Positions 41,044 through 49,968 of a DNA stretch of 55,622 bases are shown here, piece after piece. Positions within the stretch are counted from its first letter, which is position 1. Each line of letters starts with the position of its first letter. The notes under the pieces were generated by a model, which did no database searches, was not told where the DNA came from, and saw only the letters and a program-made list of their open reading frames with translations. The position numbers and the translations under genes were made by a program. The DNA is from Salinarimonadaceae bacterium. Its GTDB lineage: Bacteria; Pseudomonadota; Alphaproteobacteria; Rhizobiales; Beijerinckiaceae. The stretch is taken from positions 1 to 55,622 of the forward strand of contig REDO01000053.1 in the NCBI GenBank assembly GCA_007693435.1, written 5' to 3'.

Positions 41044-42519
41044 TCAGGGATGGGCGAAAGCGCGACGATCCGGAGCGGCTTCCTCATGCGCCGCCGCGAG
41101 CGCGCGGCCGATCAGGACGAGGGTCGGGGCGACGTCGGTTCCGAGCGCCGCGCCCTCCGCCAGCCCGGCGAGGTCGGTCCGCCGGGCGCTCGCGTCGGGC
41201 CGCGAGACGTTGGTCGCGACGATCGCCGGCGTCTGAGGCGCCAGCCCCTGCGCGATCAGCGCGCCCGCGAGGCGAGCGGCGGTGCGCCGTCCCATATAGA
41301 TCACCGTCGTGGCGTTGGGATCGGCCAGCGCGGCGAGATCGAGGTCCTGCGGCAGCGCGCCGGTCTCGTCGTGGCCGGTGACGAATTGCAGGCGGCGCGC
41401 CACGCCGCGATCGGTCAGCGAGACGCCGAGCGCCGCCGCAGCCGCGCTCGCCGTCGTGACGCCGGGCACAATGGCGCAGGGCACGCCCGCCGCGCGGCAG
41501 GCGGCCACCTCCTCGGCGGTGCGCGCGAAGACCGCCGGATCGCCGCCCTTGAGGCGCACTACGCGCTTGCCCTCCCCCGCGAGCCTCACGGAAAGCGCGC
41601 AGATATCCTCCTGCCGGCAGGAATCCCCGTGGCCTTCCTTGCCGACATGAATGCGCCGCGCCTCGCGGCGGGCGAGTTCCAGCACTTCAGGCGTCACAAG
41701 GCGGTCGTAAATCACCACGTCCGCCGATTGCAGCGCGCGCATCGCCTCAAGCGTGACGAGACCGGGATCGCCGGGGCCGGCGCCGACGATGGCGACGCTG
41801 CCGTTGCGCGTCTCGTCCTCGTCGCGGCGCAGATCGCCAGCCATACGCTCCAGCTCCGCGAGGCGCGCGTCCTCCTCGGCCTGCGAGATGAAGGCGACGT
41901 TGACGAAGCGCTCCCAGAAGCGGCGGCGAAGGGCCGCGTCGGGAATGAGCGCCTTCAGCTGCTCGCGAAAGCCCTTGGCGGCGCCCGCCCAGCCGCCGAG
42001 CCGCGTCGGAAGAATCGCCTCGATCTTCTGGCGGATGGCCTGGCCGAGGATCGGCGCCGCCCCGTCCGTCGAGACGGCGACGATGACGGGCGCGCGGTTG
42101 ACGATGGCGCCGAACTGGAAATCGCAGAAATCGGGTCGGTCGATGACATTGGCGAGCGCGCCGCGGGCGCGCGCGGCGGCGACGAAATCCCCCGCCTCGG
42201 CGTCGTCGGCTATGTCGCCGACGGCGATCGCCGCTCCGTCGATATCGTCCGGCCGCCATGCGCGCCGCGTGATCGCGACGCCCGCGCCGGAGGCCGCGAG
42301 CGCCAGCAATTCGGGGCCGGGATCGGGCGCGTAGACCGTGACGAGCGCGCCGGCCGCGGCGACGAGTTCAGCCTTCCAAGCCACCGGATCGCCGTCGCCG
42401 ACGAGGACGGCTCTGCGTCCTGCGAGATCGAGGAAGAGCGGCAGTTTCGGCAGGGGCGCGAGACGCGCCGGGCGCGTCGCCTGGGGCAGGATGTGGCGGG
42501 GAGAGACGTGGCGGGTCAT
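41044..42519 (-). CDS. cysG: Siroheme synthase CysG (SUMT plus precorrin-2 dehydrogenase/ferrochelatase)
   Basis: 491 residues. The N-terminal 210 residues are the dehydrogenase/chelatase domain, with a Rossmann start FLDLAGRRAVLVGDGDPVA and the NVIDRPDFCDFQFGAIV segment. The C-terminal methyltransferase domain has VGAGPGDPGLVTLEAMRAL, VIYDRLVTPEVL, VRLKGGDPAVF, VPGVTTASAAAAALG and MGRRTAA. It makes siroheme from uroporphyrinogen III, the cofactor of CysI. The start overlaps the cysI stop (ATGA at 42516-42519), so the two are translated together. The dinucleotide loop reads GDGDPV, a small departure from the common GGGxxA. Confidence 0.94.
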   Translation of the reverse strand: MTRHVSPRHILPQATRPARLAPLPKLPLFLDLAGRRAVLVGDGDPVAWKAELVAAAGALVTVYAPDPGPELLALAASGAGVAITRRAWRPDDIDGAAIAVGDIADDAEAGDFVAAARARGALANVIDRPDFCDFQFGAIVNRAPVIVAVSTDGAAPILGQAIRQKIEAILPTRLGGWAGAAKGFREQLKALIPDAALRRRFWERFVNVAFISQAEEDARLAELERMAGDLRRDEDETRNGSVAIVGAGPGDPGLVTLEAMRALQSADVVIYDRLVTPEVLELARREARRIHVGKEGHGDSCRQEDICALSVRLAGEGKRVVRLKGGDPAVFARTAEEVAACRAAGVPCAIVPGVTTASAAAAALGVSLTDRGVARRLQFVTGHDETGALPQDLDLAALADPNATTVIYMGRRTAARLAGALIAQGLAPQTPAIVATNVSRPDASARRTDLAGLAEGAALGTDVAPTLVLIGRALAAAHEEAAPDRRAFAHP

Positions 42520-44240
42520 CGCGCCGTCTCCGACGTGCGCATGGGCCCCGTATCGTCGTGGAAGGTGAGCCCGCTCTCCGTCGCCGCGACGAAGCCGGCG
42601 CGCACGAGAAAATCGCCGAAGCGCTCGCCCGCCTCCCGCTCGCTCGCGTAAGCCGCGAAGAGCGGATCGAGCGTGTCCGCGATCGCGTCCTCGTGCAGAT
42701 CGGGCGTATGGAGCTTGGCCAGCCGCGAGCCGTCGAAAGCCGCGCCGAGATACAGATTGTAGCGCCCCGGCCCCTTACCCACGAGGCCGATCTCGGCGAG
42801 ATAGGGCCGCGCGCAGCCATTGGGGCAGCCCGTCATGCGGATCACGATCTCGTCCTCGGCCAGGCCATGCGCGGCCAGGCGCGTCTCCAGCGTGGTGACG
42901 AGATCGGGCAGGTAGCGTTCGCTTTCGGCGAGAGCCAGACCGCATGTCGGCAGGCCGACGCAGGCCATGGCGTTGCGCCGCAGCGCGCCGGCGCGCCGGT
43001 CGAGCCCGTATTCGGCGACGACGGCCTCGATGGCGGCGCGATTCTCCGTGGCGACGCGGGCGACGACGACGTTCTGATTGGCGGTGACCCGGAATTCGCC
43101 GTCATGGATCTCGGCGAGGCGGCGAAAGCCCGTGAGCAGGCGGGGTCCGCCGTCGAAATCGCGCAGGCGCCCATTCTCGACATAGAGCGTGAGATGGGAC
43201 GCCCCGTCCTCGCCCTCGACCCAGCCATAGCGGTCGCCCGAGCCGGAGAAGGCGAAGGGGCGCGGCTCGCCCAGCTTCTTGCCGACGCGTCGCTCGACTT
43301 CGGCGCGGAACGCCTCGAGCCCGTGATCGTCGATCGTGTATTTCAGACGCGCGCGCTTGCGCAGGGAGCGGTTTCCCCAGTCGCGCTGCACGGTGACGAC
43401 GGCCTCTGCGACGGCGAGCGCGTCTTCGGGCGCGCAGAAGCCCATCACGTCGGCCGTGCGCGGATAGGTGTCGTTCTCGCCATGCGTCATTCCCATGCCG
43501 CCGCCGACCGTGACGTTCCAGCCCGCGATAGCGCCGTCATCGTCGAGAATCGCGATGAAGCCGAGATCCTGCGCGAAGACGTCCACGTCGTTGTCGGGCG
43601 GAACGGCGACCACGGCCTTGAACTTGCGCGGCAGGTAGGTGCGCCCGTAGACGGGCTCCTCCTCCGGTTCGCCGCCGGCGACCGGCGCGCCGTCGAGCCA
43701 GATCTCGCGATAGGCCGAGGTGCGCGGCAGGAGGTGGTCGGAGATCGTGCGGGCGAGGTCGAGCGCGGCCGCATGGGCGCGGGAGCGGTGCGGGTTCGAC
43801 GTCGCGAGCACGTTGCGGTTGACGTCGCCGCAGGCCGCGAGCGTATCGAGCGCTGCGGCGTCGATCGCGGCCATGACGGCCTTGAGATTGGCCTTGATGA
43901 CGCCGTGGAACTGAAACGTCTGGCGCGTGGTCAGCCGGATCGCCTCGCCGCCATATTCGCGCGCGATGCGGTCGAGCTTGAGCCATTGCTGCGGCGTCAC
44001 GACGCCCCCGGCGATGCGAAGCCGGAGCATGAAGCTGTAGGCCTTCTCCAGCTTCTTGCGCATGCGCTCGGGGCGCAGGTCGCGGTCGTCCTGGAGATAC
44101 ATCCCGTGGAATTTCACGAGCTGCTGGTCGTCCTCGACGATGGCGCCCGTCTCGACGCGGGCGAGTCCTTCCGCCAGCGTTCCGCGCAGGCCCGCGCTCG
44201 CTTCCTTGATGCGCTCGTTGCGCGACAACTCGTTGGTCAT
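42516..44240 (-). CDS. cysI: Sulfite reductase hemoprotein subunit CysI
   Basis: 574 residues, typical beta-subunit length. The two-repeat ferredoxin-like architecture is present, with LTTRQTFQFHGVIKANLK in the first half. The siroheme/4Fe-4S ligands occur as C-x5-C in ACVGLPTCGLALAESE and C-x3-C in MTGCPNGCARPYLAE. Partner CysJ is encoded 11 bases upstream, favouring NADPH-sulfite reductase over ferredoxin-type nitrite/sulfite reductase. ATG at 44240 begins the conserved MTNELSRNERIKEAS; the frame is open further into cysJ. It reduces sulfite to sulfide with six electrons. Confidence 0.93.
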   Translation of the reverse strand: MTNELSRNERIKEASAGLRGTLAEGLARVETGAIVEDDQQLVKFHGMYLQDDRDLRPERMRKKLEKAYSFMLRLRIAGGVVTPQQWLKLDRIAREYGGEAIRLTTRQTFQFHGVIKANLKAVMAAIDAAALDTLAACGDVNRNVLATSNPHRSRAHAAALDLARTISDHLLPRTSAYREIWLDGAPVAGGEPEEEPVYGRTYLPRKFKAVVAVPPDNDVDVFAQDLGFIAILDDDGAIAGWNVTVGGGMGMTHGENDTYPRTADVMGFCAPEDALAVAEAVVTVQRDWGNRSLRKRARLKYTIDDHGLEAFRAEVERRVGKKLGEPRPFAFSGSGDRYGWVEGEDGASHLTLYVENGRLRDFDGGPRLLTGFRRLAEIHDGEFRVTANQNVVVARVATENRAAIEAVVAEYGLDRRAGALRRNAMACVGLPTCGLALAESERYLPDLVTTLETRLAAHGLAEDEIVIRMTGCPNGCARPYLAEIGLVGKGPGRYNLYLGAAFDGSRLAKLHTPDLHEDAIADTLDPLFAAYASEREAGERFGDFLVRAGFVAATESGLTFHDDTGPMRTSETAR

Positions 44241-44251
44241 GACAGGCTTTC

Positions 44252-46015
44252 TCAGTAGACGTCCTGGAGATAGCGGCGTCCCCGCTCCAGAGCGGCGACC
44301 TCCGCCTCGGCGGCCTCCGGGGAGAGCGCCTTCACGTCGGCGAAGGCGCCGACGAGGGCCGCGCGCACGTCGCGGGCCATGGCCTTGGCGTCGCCGCACA
44401 CGTAGAACGACGCCCCGCCATCCAGCCACTCGACCAAGTCGCGCCGCGCCTCGTGCAGGCGATGCTGCACATAGACCTTGGCCGGCGCGTCACGGGAGAA
44501 AGCGAGGTCGAGCCGGCTCAGCGAGCCGTCGGCCAGCGCCTCCTGCCATTCGAGCTGGTAGAGGAAATCATGCGTGAAGCTGCGGTCGCCGAAGAACAGC
44601 CAGTTGCGGCCGGGCGCGCCAACGGCGCGGCGCTCCTGCACGAAGGCGCGAAACGGCGCGACGCCGGTGCCCGGGCCGACCATGATGACGTCACTATCGG
44701 GCGCAGGCAGGCGAAAATGGCGGTTGGGCTTGAGGCGGACGCGAATGTCGGCGCCGACGCGCAGCCTGTCGGCGACATGCGTCGAGGCGACGCCGCTGCG
44801 GGCGCGTCCATGCGCCTCGTAGCGAACCGCCGCGATCAGCAGATGCGCCTCATCCTCGAATTCCTTGCGCGAGGAGGCGATGGAATAGGCGCGCGGCGGC
44901 AGGGGCCGGGTGAGCGCGCGCAGCGCCTGCGCGTCGAGGCGCGCGGGGAAGGTCTCGAGCAGATCGATGAGCTGGCGACTTGCGATCCAGTCGCGCACGC
45001 CGCCGCTGTCGACGAGCGCCTTCGCCCCGGCATGGCCGGTCGCCGCGACGAAGGCGTCGAGCGCGCCGGGGGTGAGCGTCGTCACGTCGCGCGAGCGCAC
45101 GAGATCGCCTCGCAACGCGTCGTCGGCGTCGACGCCGGCGGCGACGAGGATCTCGTCCACATGACGCGGATCGTTCTCCGCGAAAAGCTCCAGCGAATCG
45201 CCCGGCTCATGGGCGGGAGCCACGCCGTCGAACCCGAGCGCGAGATGGATCGTCTCCTTGCCCGAGCGCGAGGAGTTGAGGTTCACCAGTTCGCGCGCCT
45301 CCACGACGATAGGCTCGCGGCTGGCCTCCTGCGCATCGCTCGCGCGAGCGGCGAAATCGACGGAGACGACATTGGCGGCCTCCTCCTCCTGGGCCGGCGC
45401 CAGGGCTTCGATCGCGCCGGCGATCCAGCTCTCGACGGCGGCCTCGAAATCGAGGTCGAGATCGGCGCGCTCGGCCGCGCGCGACGCGCCCAGCGCCTCG
45501 AGCCGCGCATCGATGGCGCGGCCGATGGCGCAGAATTCGGCATAGGCCGTGTCGCCGAGCGCCAGCACCGCGAAACGCGCGCCGTCGAGGCGCGGGGCGC
45601 CATCACCCATGAGATCGGCATAGGCGCGCGCGGCGCGCCCCGGCGGCTCGCCCTCGCCCCAGGTCGCAGCGACGACGACGAGATTCTCGACGCCCGCGAG
45701 ATCGCCGGTCTCGAGATCCGCGAAGTCGATGACCTTCGGCTTGAAGCCGCGCTTGCGGGCCCGCTTGGCCATGTCATGAGCCAGTCGTTCGCAATTGCCG
45801 CTCTCGCTGGCGAACAGGATCGTCAGCGGCGCCGCCGCGCGGGCGGGAGCGGCGATCTGCGGCTCGCGCGCGGCCTGATGCGCGTCGAGGCCGGCGAGGA
45901 AGCCGGCGAGCCAGGCGCGCTGCGCCGGCGTGGCGGGCGCGAGAGCCCGTTCGAGCGAGACCAGAGCGTCCTCGTCGAAGGGGGCGTGACGCGGAATGAA
46001 GAGCGGTGCGTTCAT
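44252..46015 (-). CDS. cysJ: Sulfite reductase flavoprotein subunit CysJ
   Basis: 587 residues. After an N-terminal linker, the flavodoxin domain has LTILFASESGNCERLAHDM, VVVAATWGEGEPP and ALGDTAYAEFCAIG; the FAD domain has PRAYSIASSRKEF; the NADPH domain has VIMVGPGTGVAPFRAFVQ, FFGDRSFTHDFLY and YVCGDAKAMARDV, ending GRRYLQDVY. It passes electrons from NADPH through FAD and FMN to CysI. ATG at 46015 matches the CysJ N-terminal pattern (NAPLFIPRHAPFDEDAL); an ATG 13 codons upstream is less likely. First gene of the leftward cysJIG operon, preceded by the inverted repeat at 46058-46075. Confidence 0.94.
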   Translation of the reverse strand: MNAPLFIPRHAPFDEDALVSLERALAPATPAQRAWLAGFLAGLDAHQAAREPQIAAPARAAAPLTILFASESGNCERLAHDMAKRARKRGFKPKVIDFADLETGDLAGVENLVVVAATWGEGEPPGRAARAYADLMGDGAPRLDGARFAVLALGDTAYAEFCAIGRAIDARLEALGASRAAERADLDLDFEAAVESWIAGAIEALAPAQEEEAANVVSVDFAARASDAQEASREPIVVEARELVNLNSSRSGKETIHLALGFDGVAPAHEPGDSLELFAENDPRHVDEILVAAGVDADDALRGDLVRSRDVTTLTPGALDAFVAATGHAGAKALVDSGGVRDWIASRQLIDLLETFPARLDAQALRALTRPLPPRAYSIASSRKEFEDEAHLLIAAVRYEAHGRARSGVASTHVADRLRVGADIRVRLKPNRHFRLPAPDSDVIMVGPGTGVAPFRAFVQERRAVGAPGRNWLFFGDRSFTHDFLYQLEWQEALADGSLSRLDLAFSRDAPAKVYVQHRLHEARRDLVEWLDGGASFYVCGDAKAMARDVRAALVGAFADVKALSPEAAEAEVAALERGRRYLQDVY

Positions 46016-46057
46016 GCCCGTAAGGGTCGTTTTCAGCGCCGCCGAAGTCAACAAGAA

Positions 46058-46075
46058 TGTTCTTTTTAAAGAACA
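46058..46075. promoter_or_regulatory. Operator-like inverted repeat upstream of cysJIG
   Basis: TGTTCTTT (46058-46065), TT, AAAGAACA (46068-46075): perfect eight-base arms with two-base centre, 43 bases upstream of the cysJ start. The same dyad with one arm change lies in front of cysH at 46727-46744. The Lrp/AsnC-type regulator gene lies between the two sites, making it the obvious candidate to bind both. Confidence 0.65.
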
Positions 46076-46114
46076 CCGTTTCGGAGGACCGGGCTGATGC
46101 CCGACGCGCAGAAG

Positions 46115-46129
46115 GAGAAGATTCTTCTC
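46115..46129 (-). terminator. Perfect 15-base palindrome after the Lrp-family gene
   Basis: GAGAAGA-T-TCTTCTC, 11 bases beyond the regulator stop on its own strand. It may form part of a terminator hairpin or be a further binding site. A second small hairpin (CGGGC-TGAT-GCCCG) lies at 46090-46103. Confidence 0.35.
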
Positions 46130-46139
46130 TTGCCGCGCG

Positions 46140-46622
46140 TCACGGCAGGGGCAGCGCGGTGGTGCTCTTGATGCGCTCCATAGCGAAGCGCGAGGTCACG
46201 CTCTTGAGCGGCGCAACGGCGATCAGACGCTTGTAGAAGGCGTCGTAGCGCGTCATGTCCGGCACGACGACGCGCAGCATGTAATCAACGTCGCCGGCCA
46301 TGCGATGGAACTCAAGCACCTCCGGCATGGCGGCGACGGCGCGCGCGAAACTCTCCAGCCAGGCGGCGGAATGGTCGCCCGCCTCGATCGAAACGAAGAC
46401 TGTCAGGCCCAGACCCACTTTCTCGGGCGAAACCAGCGCGACTCGCCCGAGCACCACGCCCTCCGCCTCGAGCCGCTGGATGCGCTTCCAGCAGGGCGTC
46501 TGCGACAGTCCGACCCGCTTGCCGATCTCCGCGACCGTGAGCCCTGCGTCATTTTGCAGGACTTCGAGAATTTTTTTGTCGAGAACATCCAACTCCCGTT
46601 CCCGCCCGCCGGCGACTCCCAT
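46140..46622 (-). CDS. Lrp/AsnC family transcriptional regulator
   Basis: 160 residues. The winged helix LDVLDKKILEVLQNDAGLTVAEIGKRVGLSQTPCW-type start is clear in pieces DVLDKKILEVLQNDAG, VAEIGKRVGLSQTPCWKRI and LEAEGVVLGRVALVSP; the RAM ligand-binding domain follows with PEVLEFHRMAGDVDYMLRV and the terminal KSVTSRFAMERIKSTTALPL. Lrp proteins assemble as octamers and respond to amino acids. GGGAGAG lies seven bases before the ATG. Position between two arms of the sulfate genes, with matching dyads before each, suggests a cysteine- or methionine-related effector and a role as the local sulfur regulator instead of CysB. Confidence 0.93.
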   Translation of the reverse strand: MGVAGGRERELDVLDKKILEVLQNDAGLTVAEIGKRVGLSQTPCWKRIQRLEAEGVVLGRVALVSPEKVGLGLTVFVSIEAGDHSAAWLESFARAVAAMPEVLEFHRMAGDVDYMLRVVVPDMTRYDAFYKRLIAVAPLKSVTSRFAMERIKSTTALPLP

Positions 46623-46719
46623 CCTGTCTCTCCCTCTGGTTCGAGAACGATCTTCTCCAAACCCCGGATTTACGCCCCGCGTCCCACCCGTACAACGCGC
46701 GCGACGCCGGGTCGAGGCG

Positions 46720-46748
46720 TTGACACCGTTCTTTAAAGAGAACAGCAT
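46720..46748 (+). promoter_or_regulatory. Promoter and operator-like inverted repeat upstream of cysHDN
   Basis: A -35 box TTGACA (46720-46725) is followed by the dyad CGTTCTTT-AA-AGAGAACA (46727-46744), which fills the -35/-10 spacer; the inner GTTCTTT and AGAGAAC arms differ by one base from a perfect match and share the GTTCTTT/A-(A/G)-AGAAC pattern with the site before cysJ. The -10 (near 46743-46748, CAGCAT) is poor, as expected for a controlled promoter. Binding here would block RNA polymerase. Confidence 0.6.
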
Positions 46749-46772
46749 TGCGTTGCAATCGGGAGATTGAAA

Positions 46773-47528
46773 ATGACATTCGCAATGCGGGATCGCGCGC
46801 TCGACGTCCCCGCCCTCGCCGCCGCGCTGAAACCACTCGGCCTCGCCGACCGCCTCGCGGCGGCGCGCGCCGCCCTGCCCGGTCGGCTCGTCTTCACGAC
46901 AAGTTTCGGGCTGGAGGATCAGCTCGTGACGCATGCGATCCTCACCCGCCGGCTCGATATCGCCGTCGTCACCCTCGACACGGGCCGCCTCTTCCCGCAG
47001 ACCTACGACGTCTGGTCGGCGACGGAGCAACGCTACTGCGTGCGCATCCCCGCCCTCTACCCGCAGCGCGAGGCGCTCGAAGCGCTCGTGGCGGATCAGG
47101 GGATCGACGGCTTCCGCAACGGCGTCGCGGAGCGGCTCGCCTGCTGCGGCGCGCGCAAGGTCGAGCCGCTGGGGCGAGCGCTCGACGGCGCGTCCGGCTG
47201 GATCACCGGCCTGCGGAGCGGCGGCTCGGCAAACCGCGAGGCGACGCCGCTGGCCGAACGCGACGAGGCGCGCGGACTGGTCAAGATCAACCCCCTCGCC
47301 GACGTCTCCCGCGAAACCATCGTCGATCACGTCCGGGCGCTCGAGATCCCCTACAACGCCCTCCACGACCGCGGCTTTCCTTCGATCGGCTGCGCTCCCT
47401 GCACGCGCGCCGTCCGCCTTGGCGAAGAGGAGCGGGCCGGGCGCTGGTGGTGGGAGCGCGAGAGCGCGAAGGAATGCGGCCTGCATGTCCGTCAGCCGGA
47501 CGCGCCGGCGGGAGCGCGCGCGTCATGA
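46773..47528 (+). CDS. cysH: Adenylyl-sulfate (APS) reductase CysH
   Basis: 251 residues. The PAPS/APS-reductase core has [16 protein letters not shown] and [16 protein letters not shown]. The iron-sulfur ligands are Cys124-Cys125 (LACCGARK) and Cys207-x-x-Cys210 (GCAPCTRAV), the bacterial APS-reductase signature; PAPS-only enzymes lack them. It reduces APS directly to sulfite, so no CysC kinase is needed. The catalytic Cys is expected in an E-C-G-L-H motif near the end, seen as KECGLHV. ATG has GGGAG seven bases upstream; a TTG two codons earlier is less likely. The stop overlaps the cysD start (ATGA). Confidence 0.93.
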   Translation: MTFAMRDRALDVPALAAALKPLGLADRLAAARAALPGRLVFTTSFGLEDQLVTHAILTRRLDIAVVTLDTGRLFPQTYDVWSATEQRYCVRIPALYPQREALEALVADQGIDGFRNGVAERLACCGARKVEPLGRALDGASGWITGLRSGGSANREATPLAERDEARGLVKINPLADVSRETIVDHVRALEIPYNALHDRGFPSIGCAPCTRAVRLGEEERAGRWWWERESAKECGLHVRQPDAPAGARAS

Positions 47529-48457
47529 AACATGATTTCGCGCTCACCGCGCCCGCCGAGGCGCTCGGCAATCTCGACCGGCTGGAGGCCGACAGCATCC
47601 ACATCCTGCGCGAATGCATAGCGCAGGCCGAGAACCCGGTGATGCTCTATTCCATCGGCAAGGATTCCTCGGTCCTGCTGCACCTCGCGCGCAAGGCCTT
47701 TCATCCCGGGCCGATCCCCTTTCCGCTGCTGCATGTCGACACAACGTGGAAGTTCAGGGAAATGATCGCCTTCCGCGATCGTTGCGCCGCCGATCTCGGG
47801 CTCGACCTTCTGGTGCATGTCAACGCAGAGGGGCTGGAGCGCGGCGTCTCGCCCTTCGCGAGCGGCTCGGAAGTCCATACCGACGTGATGAAGACCCAGG
47901 CGCTGCGGCAGGCGCTCGACGCGCATCGCTTCGACGCGGCGATCGGCGGCGCGCGCCGCGACGAGGAACGCTCGCGGGCGAAGGAGCGCGTGTTCTCGCT
48001 GCGCACCGAGCGCCATCGTTGGGATTCGCGCCGGCAGCGGCCGGAGCCGTGGCGGCTATATAACGGGCTCAAGCGCCGGGGCGAGAGCCTGCGCGTCTTC
48101 CCGCTCTCGAACTGGACCGAGCTCGACGTCTGGCTCTACATCGCGCGCGAGCGCATCCCGATCGTGCCGCTCTATTTCGCCGCGCCGCGCCCCGTCGTCG
48201 AGCGCGACGGGCTGACCCTCATGGTCGACGACGACCGCTTCCCGCTTGAACCCGGCGAGACGCCGCGAATCGAGACCGTGCGCTTCCGCACGCTCGGCTG
48301 CTACCCGCTCACCGGGGCGATGCGATCGGAGGCGACGACGCTTTCGGAGATCATCAGCGAGACGCTCACGGCGCGCAATTCCGAGCGGCAGGGCCGCGCC
48401 ATCGACAAGGACGGCGCCGCGTCCATGGAGCGCAAGAAGCAAGAAGGGTATTTCTGA
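47525..48457 (+). CDS. cysD: Sulfate adenylyltransferase subunit 2 CysD
   Basis: 310 residues. PP-loop ATP-binding motif [18 protein letters not shown], the [13 protein letters not shown] segment, [17 protein letters not shown], and the end [17 protein letters not shown], which is near-invariant in CysD. It makes APS from sulfate and ATP, with activity driven by the GTPase CysN encoded two bases downstream. The frame is open well upstream in other sequence; the start at the ATGA overlap with cysH matches homology. Confidence 0.95.
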   Translation: MKHDFALTAPAEALGNLDRLEADSIHILRECIAQAENPVMLYSIGKDSSVLLHLARKAFHPGPIPFPLLHVDTTWKFREMIAFRDRCAADLGLDLLVHVNAEGLERGVSPFASGSEVHTDVMKTQALRQALDAHRFDAAIGGARRDEERSRAKERVFSLRTERHRWDSRRQRPEPWRLYNGLKRRGESLRVFPLSNWTELDVWLYIARERIPIVPLYFAAPRPVVERDGLTLMVDDDRFPLEPGETPRIETVRFRTLGCYPLTGAMRSEATTLSEIISETLTARNSERQGRAIDKDGAASMERKKQEGYF

Positions 48458-48459
48458 CG

Positions 48460-49968
48460 ATGACCATCCACCCCGCACCCAAAAGCTTCGCACCGGAAAG
48501 CGGCGCCCTTGAAGCGCTCGTCGCCGGCCACGGCCGCAAGGACGTGCTGCGCTTCATCACCTGCGGCTCCGTCGACGACGGCAAATCGACCCTGATCGGC
48601 CGGCTCCTGCACGACACCCGCCAGATCCTCGACGACCAGCTCGTCGCGCTCGCGAGCGAGTCCCGCAGGCACGGAACGCAAGGCGACGAGCTCGACCTCG
48701 CGCTTCTCGTAGACGGCCTCGCGGCCGAGCGCGAACAGGGCATCACCATCGACGTGGCCTACCGCTTCTTCTCGACGGAGAAGCGCAGCTTCATCGTCGC
48801 GGACACGCCGGGCCACGAGCAGTACACGCGCAACATGGCGACCGGCGCCTCGACGGCGGAAGCCGCAATCCTCCTCGTCGACGCGGGCAAGGGCCTCACC
48901 GCCCAGACGCGCCGCCATGCGCTTCTCGTCTCGATGCTCGGCGTGCGTCATGTGGCGCTCGCGGTGAACAAGATGGACCTCGTCGGCTGGAACGAGACCG
49001 CCTTCGCGCGCATCCGGGCCGATTTCGAACGCTTCGCCGCCGGCCTCGGCTTTGTGGAGATCGTCGCGATCCCGATTTCGGCGAAGACGGGCGACAACGT
49101 CGCGCGCCCGAGCGGGGCAGCGCCCTGGCGCGCCGGCCCGACGCTGCTCGAATGGCTGGAGACGGTCAGGCCGCAGCCCGAGGCCGCCTCGGCGTTTCGC
49201 ATGCCGATCCAGTGGGTCTGCCGGCCCAACGCCAGCTTTCGCGGCTATGCGGGGCTCGTCGCCGGCGGCGCCGTTTCCGTCGGAGACCGCGTGCGCATCG
49301 CGCCGGGAAGCCGTGAGACGCGCATCGCCCGGATCGTCACCTTCGACGGCGATCTCCAGCGGGCCGAGGCGGGACGCTCCGTCGTCCTCACCTTCGCCGA
49401 CGAGATCGACGCCGCGCGCGGCGACATCGTCGCGGCGCCGGAAGCGCCCCCGATTGCGGCGAGGCGGCTCAGGGCGCGGCTGTTCTGGACCGGCGAAAAC
49501 CCCGCGCGAGTCGGCTCATCCTTCACGATCCTGATCGGGACCGCGCGCGCGGGCGCGACCATCACGGAGATCGTGGGCCGTATCGATCCGGGCACGGGCG
49601 CGCCGGAGCCCGCCGCGACAATCGCCACGAACGACATCGTTGACGTGATTCTGGCGCTGGACGTCCCGGTCGCCGCCGATTCCTACGCCGCGAACCGCTC
49701 GACCGGCGGCTTTCTCATGGTGGAGCGCGAAACAACGGACACGGCGGCGCTGGGTCTCGTCACCGAGGCGATCGAGCCCCGTGAGGAAACGCGCGAGGAG
49801 GACGGCGTCGGGCTGTTCGCCGGGGCCCCGGCCTCGGCGCCGGCGCGGCGCGCAGTGGCCGGCCTTGCGACGGTCGCGATCGCGGCGGGGCTCGGGATCG
49901 ACCCGGCCTTCGCCGCGCTGATCGGCCTCGCCTCGCTCGGCGTGAACGAGGCGCTGGCGCGGATCTAG
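48460..49968 (+). CDS. cysN: Sulfate adenylyltransferase subunit 1 CysN (GTPase)
   Basis: 502 residues. Translation-factor-like GTPase: G1 GSVDDGKST (about 36-44), EREQGITIDVAYRFF, G3 DTPGHEQY, G4 NKMD, then the two beta-barrel domains. It is slightly longer than stand-alone CysN. The last 50 residues, LFAGAPASAPARRAVAGLAT onward, are hydrophobic and Ala-rich and end in GVNEALARI; they are not an APS kinase domain, which is much larger. This tail is unexplained. The stop overlaps the convergent acetyltransferase stop in a single CTAG. With APS-type CysH, absence of CysC is consistent. Confidence 0.93.
   Translation: MTIHPAPKSFAPESGALEALVAGHGRKDVLRFITCGSVDDGKSTLIGRLLHDTRQILDDQLVALASESRRHGTQGDELDLALLVDGLAAEREQGITIDVAYRFFSTEKRSFIVADTPGHEQYTRNMATGASTAEAAILLVDAGKGLTAQTRRHALLVSMLGVRHVALAVNKMDLVGWNETAFARIRADFERFAAGLGFVEIVAIPISAKTGDNVARPSGAAPWRAGPTLLEWLETVRPQPEAASAFRMPIQWVCRPNASFRGYAGLVAGGAVSVGDRVRIAPGSRETRIARIVTFDGDLQRAEAGRSVVLTFADEIDAARGDIVAAPEAPPIAARRLRARLFWTGENPARVGSSFTILIGTARAGATITEIVGRIDPGTGAPEPAATIATNDIVDVILALDVPVAADSYAANRSTGGFLMVERETTDTAALGLVTEAIEPREETREEDGVGLFAGAPASAPARRAVAGLATVAIAAGLGIDPAFAALIGLASLGVNEALARI

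Noticed and set aside
42558..44258. 566-codon plus-strand frame opposite cysI
   Set aside because: Antisense of CysI, whose iron-sulfur ligands are clear on the other strand.
46639..46648. GTTC-GA-GAAC just upstream of the Lrp gene as a third operator
   Set aside because: Arms are only four bases and lack the TTT/AAA parts of the two cys dyads; too common by chance in this DNA, though autoregulation remains possible.
46623..47486. Extension of the Lrp-family gene across the cysH promoter and cysH
   Set aside because: No homology upstream of the ATG at 46622, which has its own ribosome site.
46748..47524. Extension of cysD through cysH in another frame
   Set aside because: Homology starts at [13 protein letters not shown]; upstream part is a shadow of cysH.
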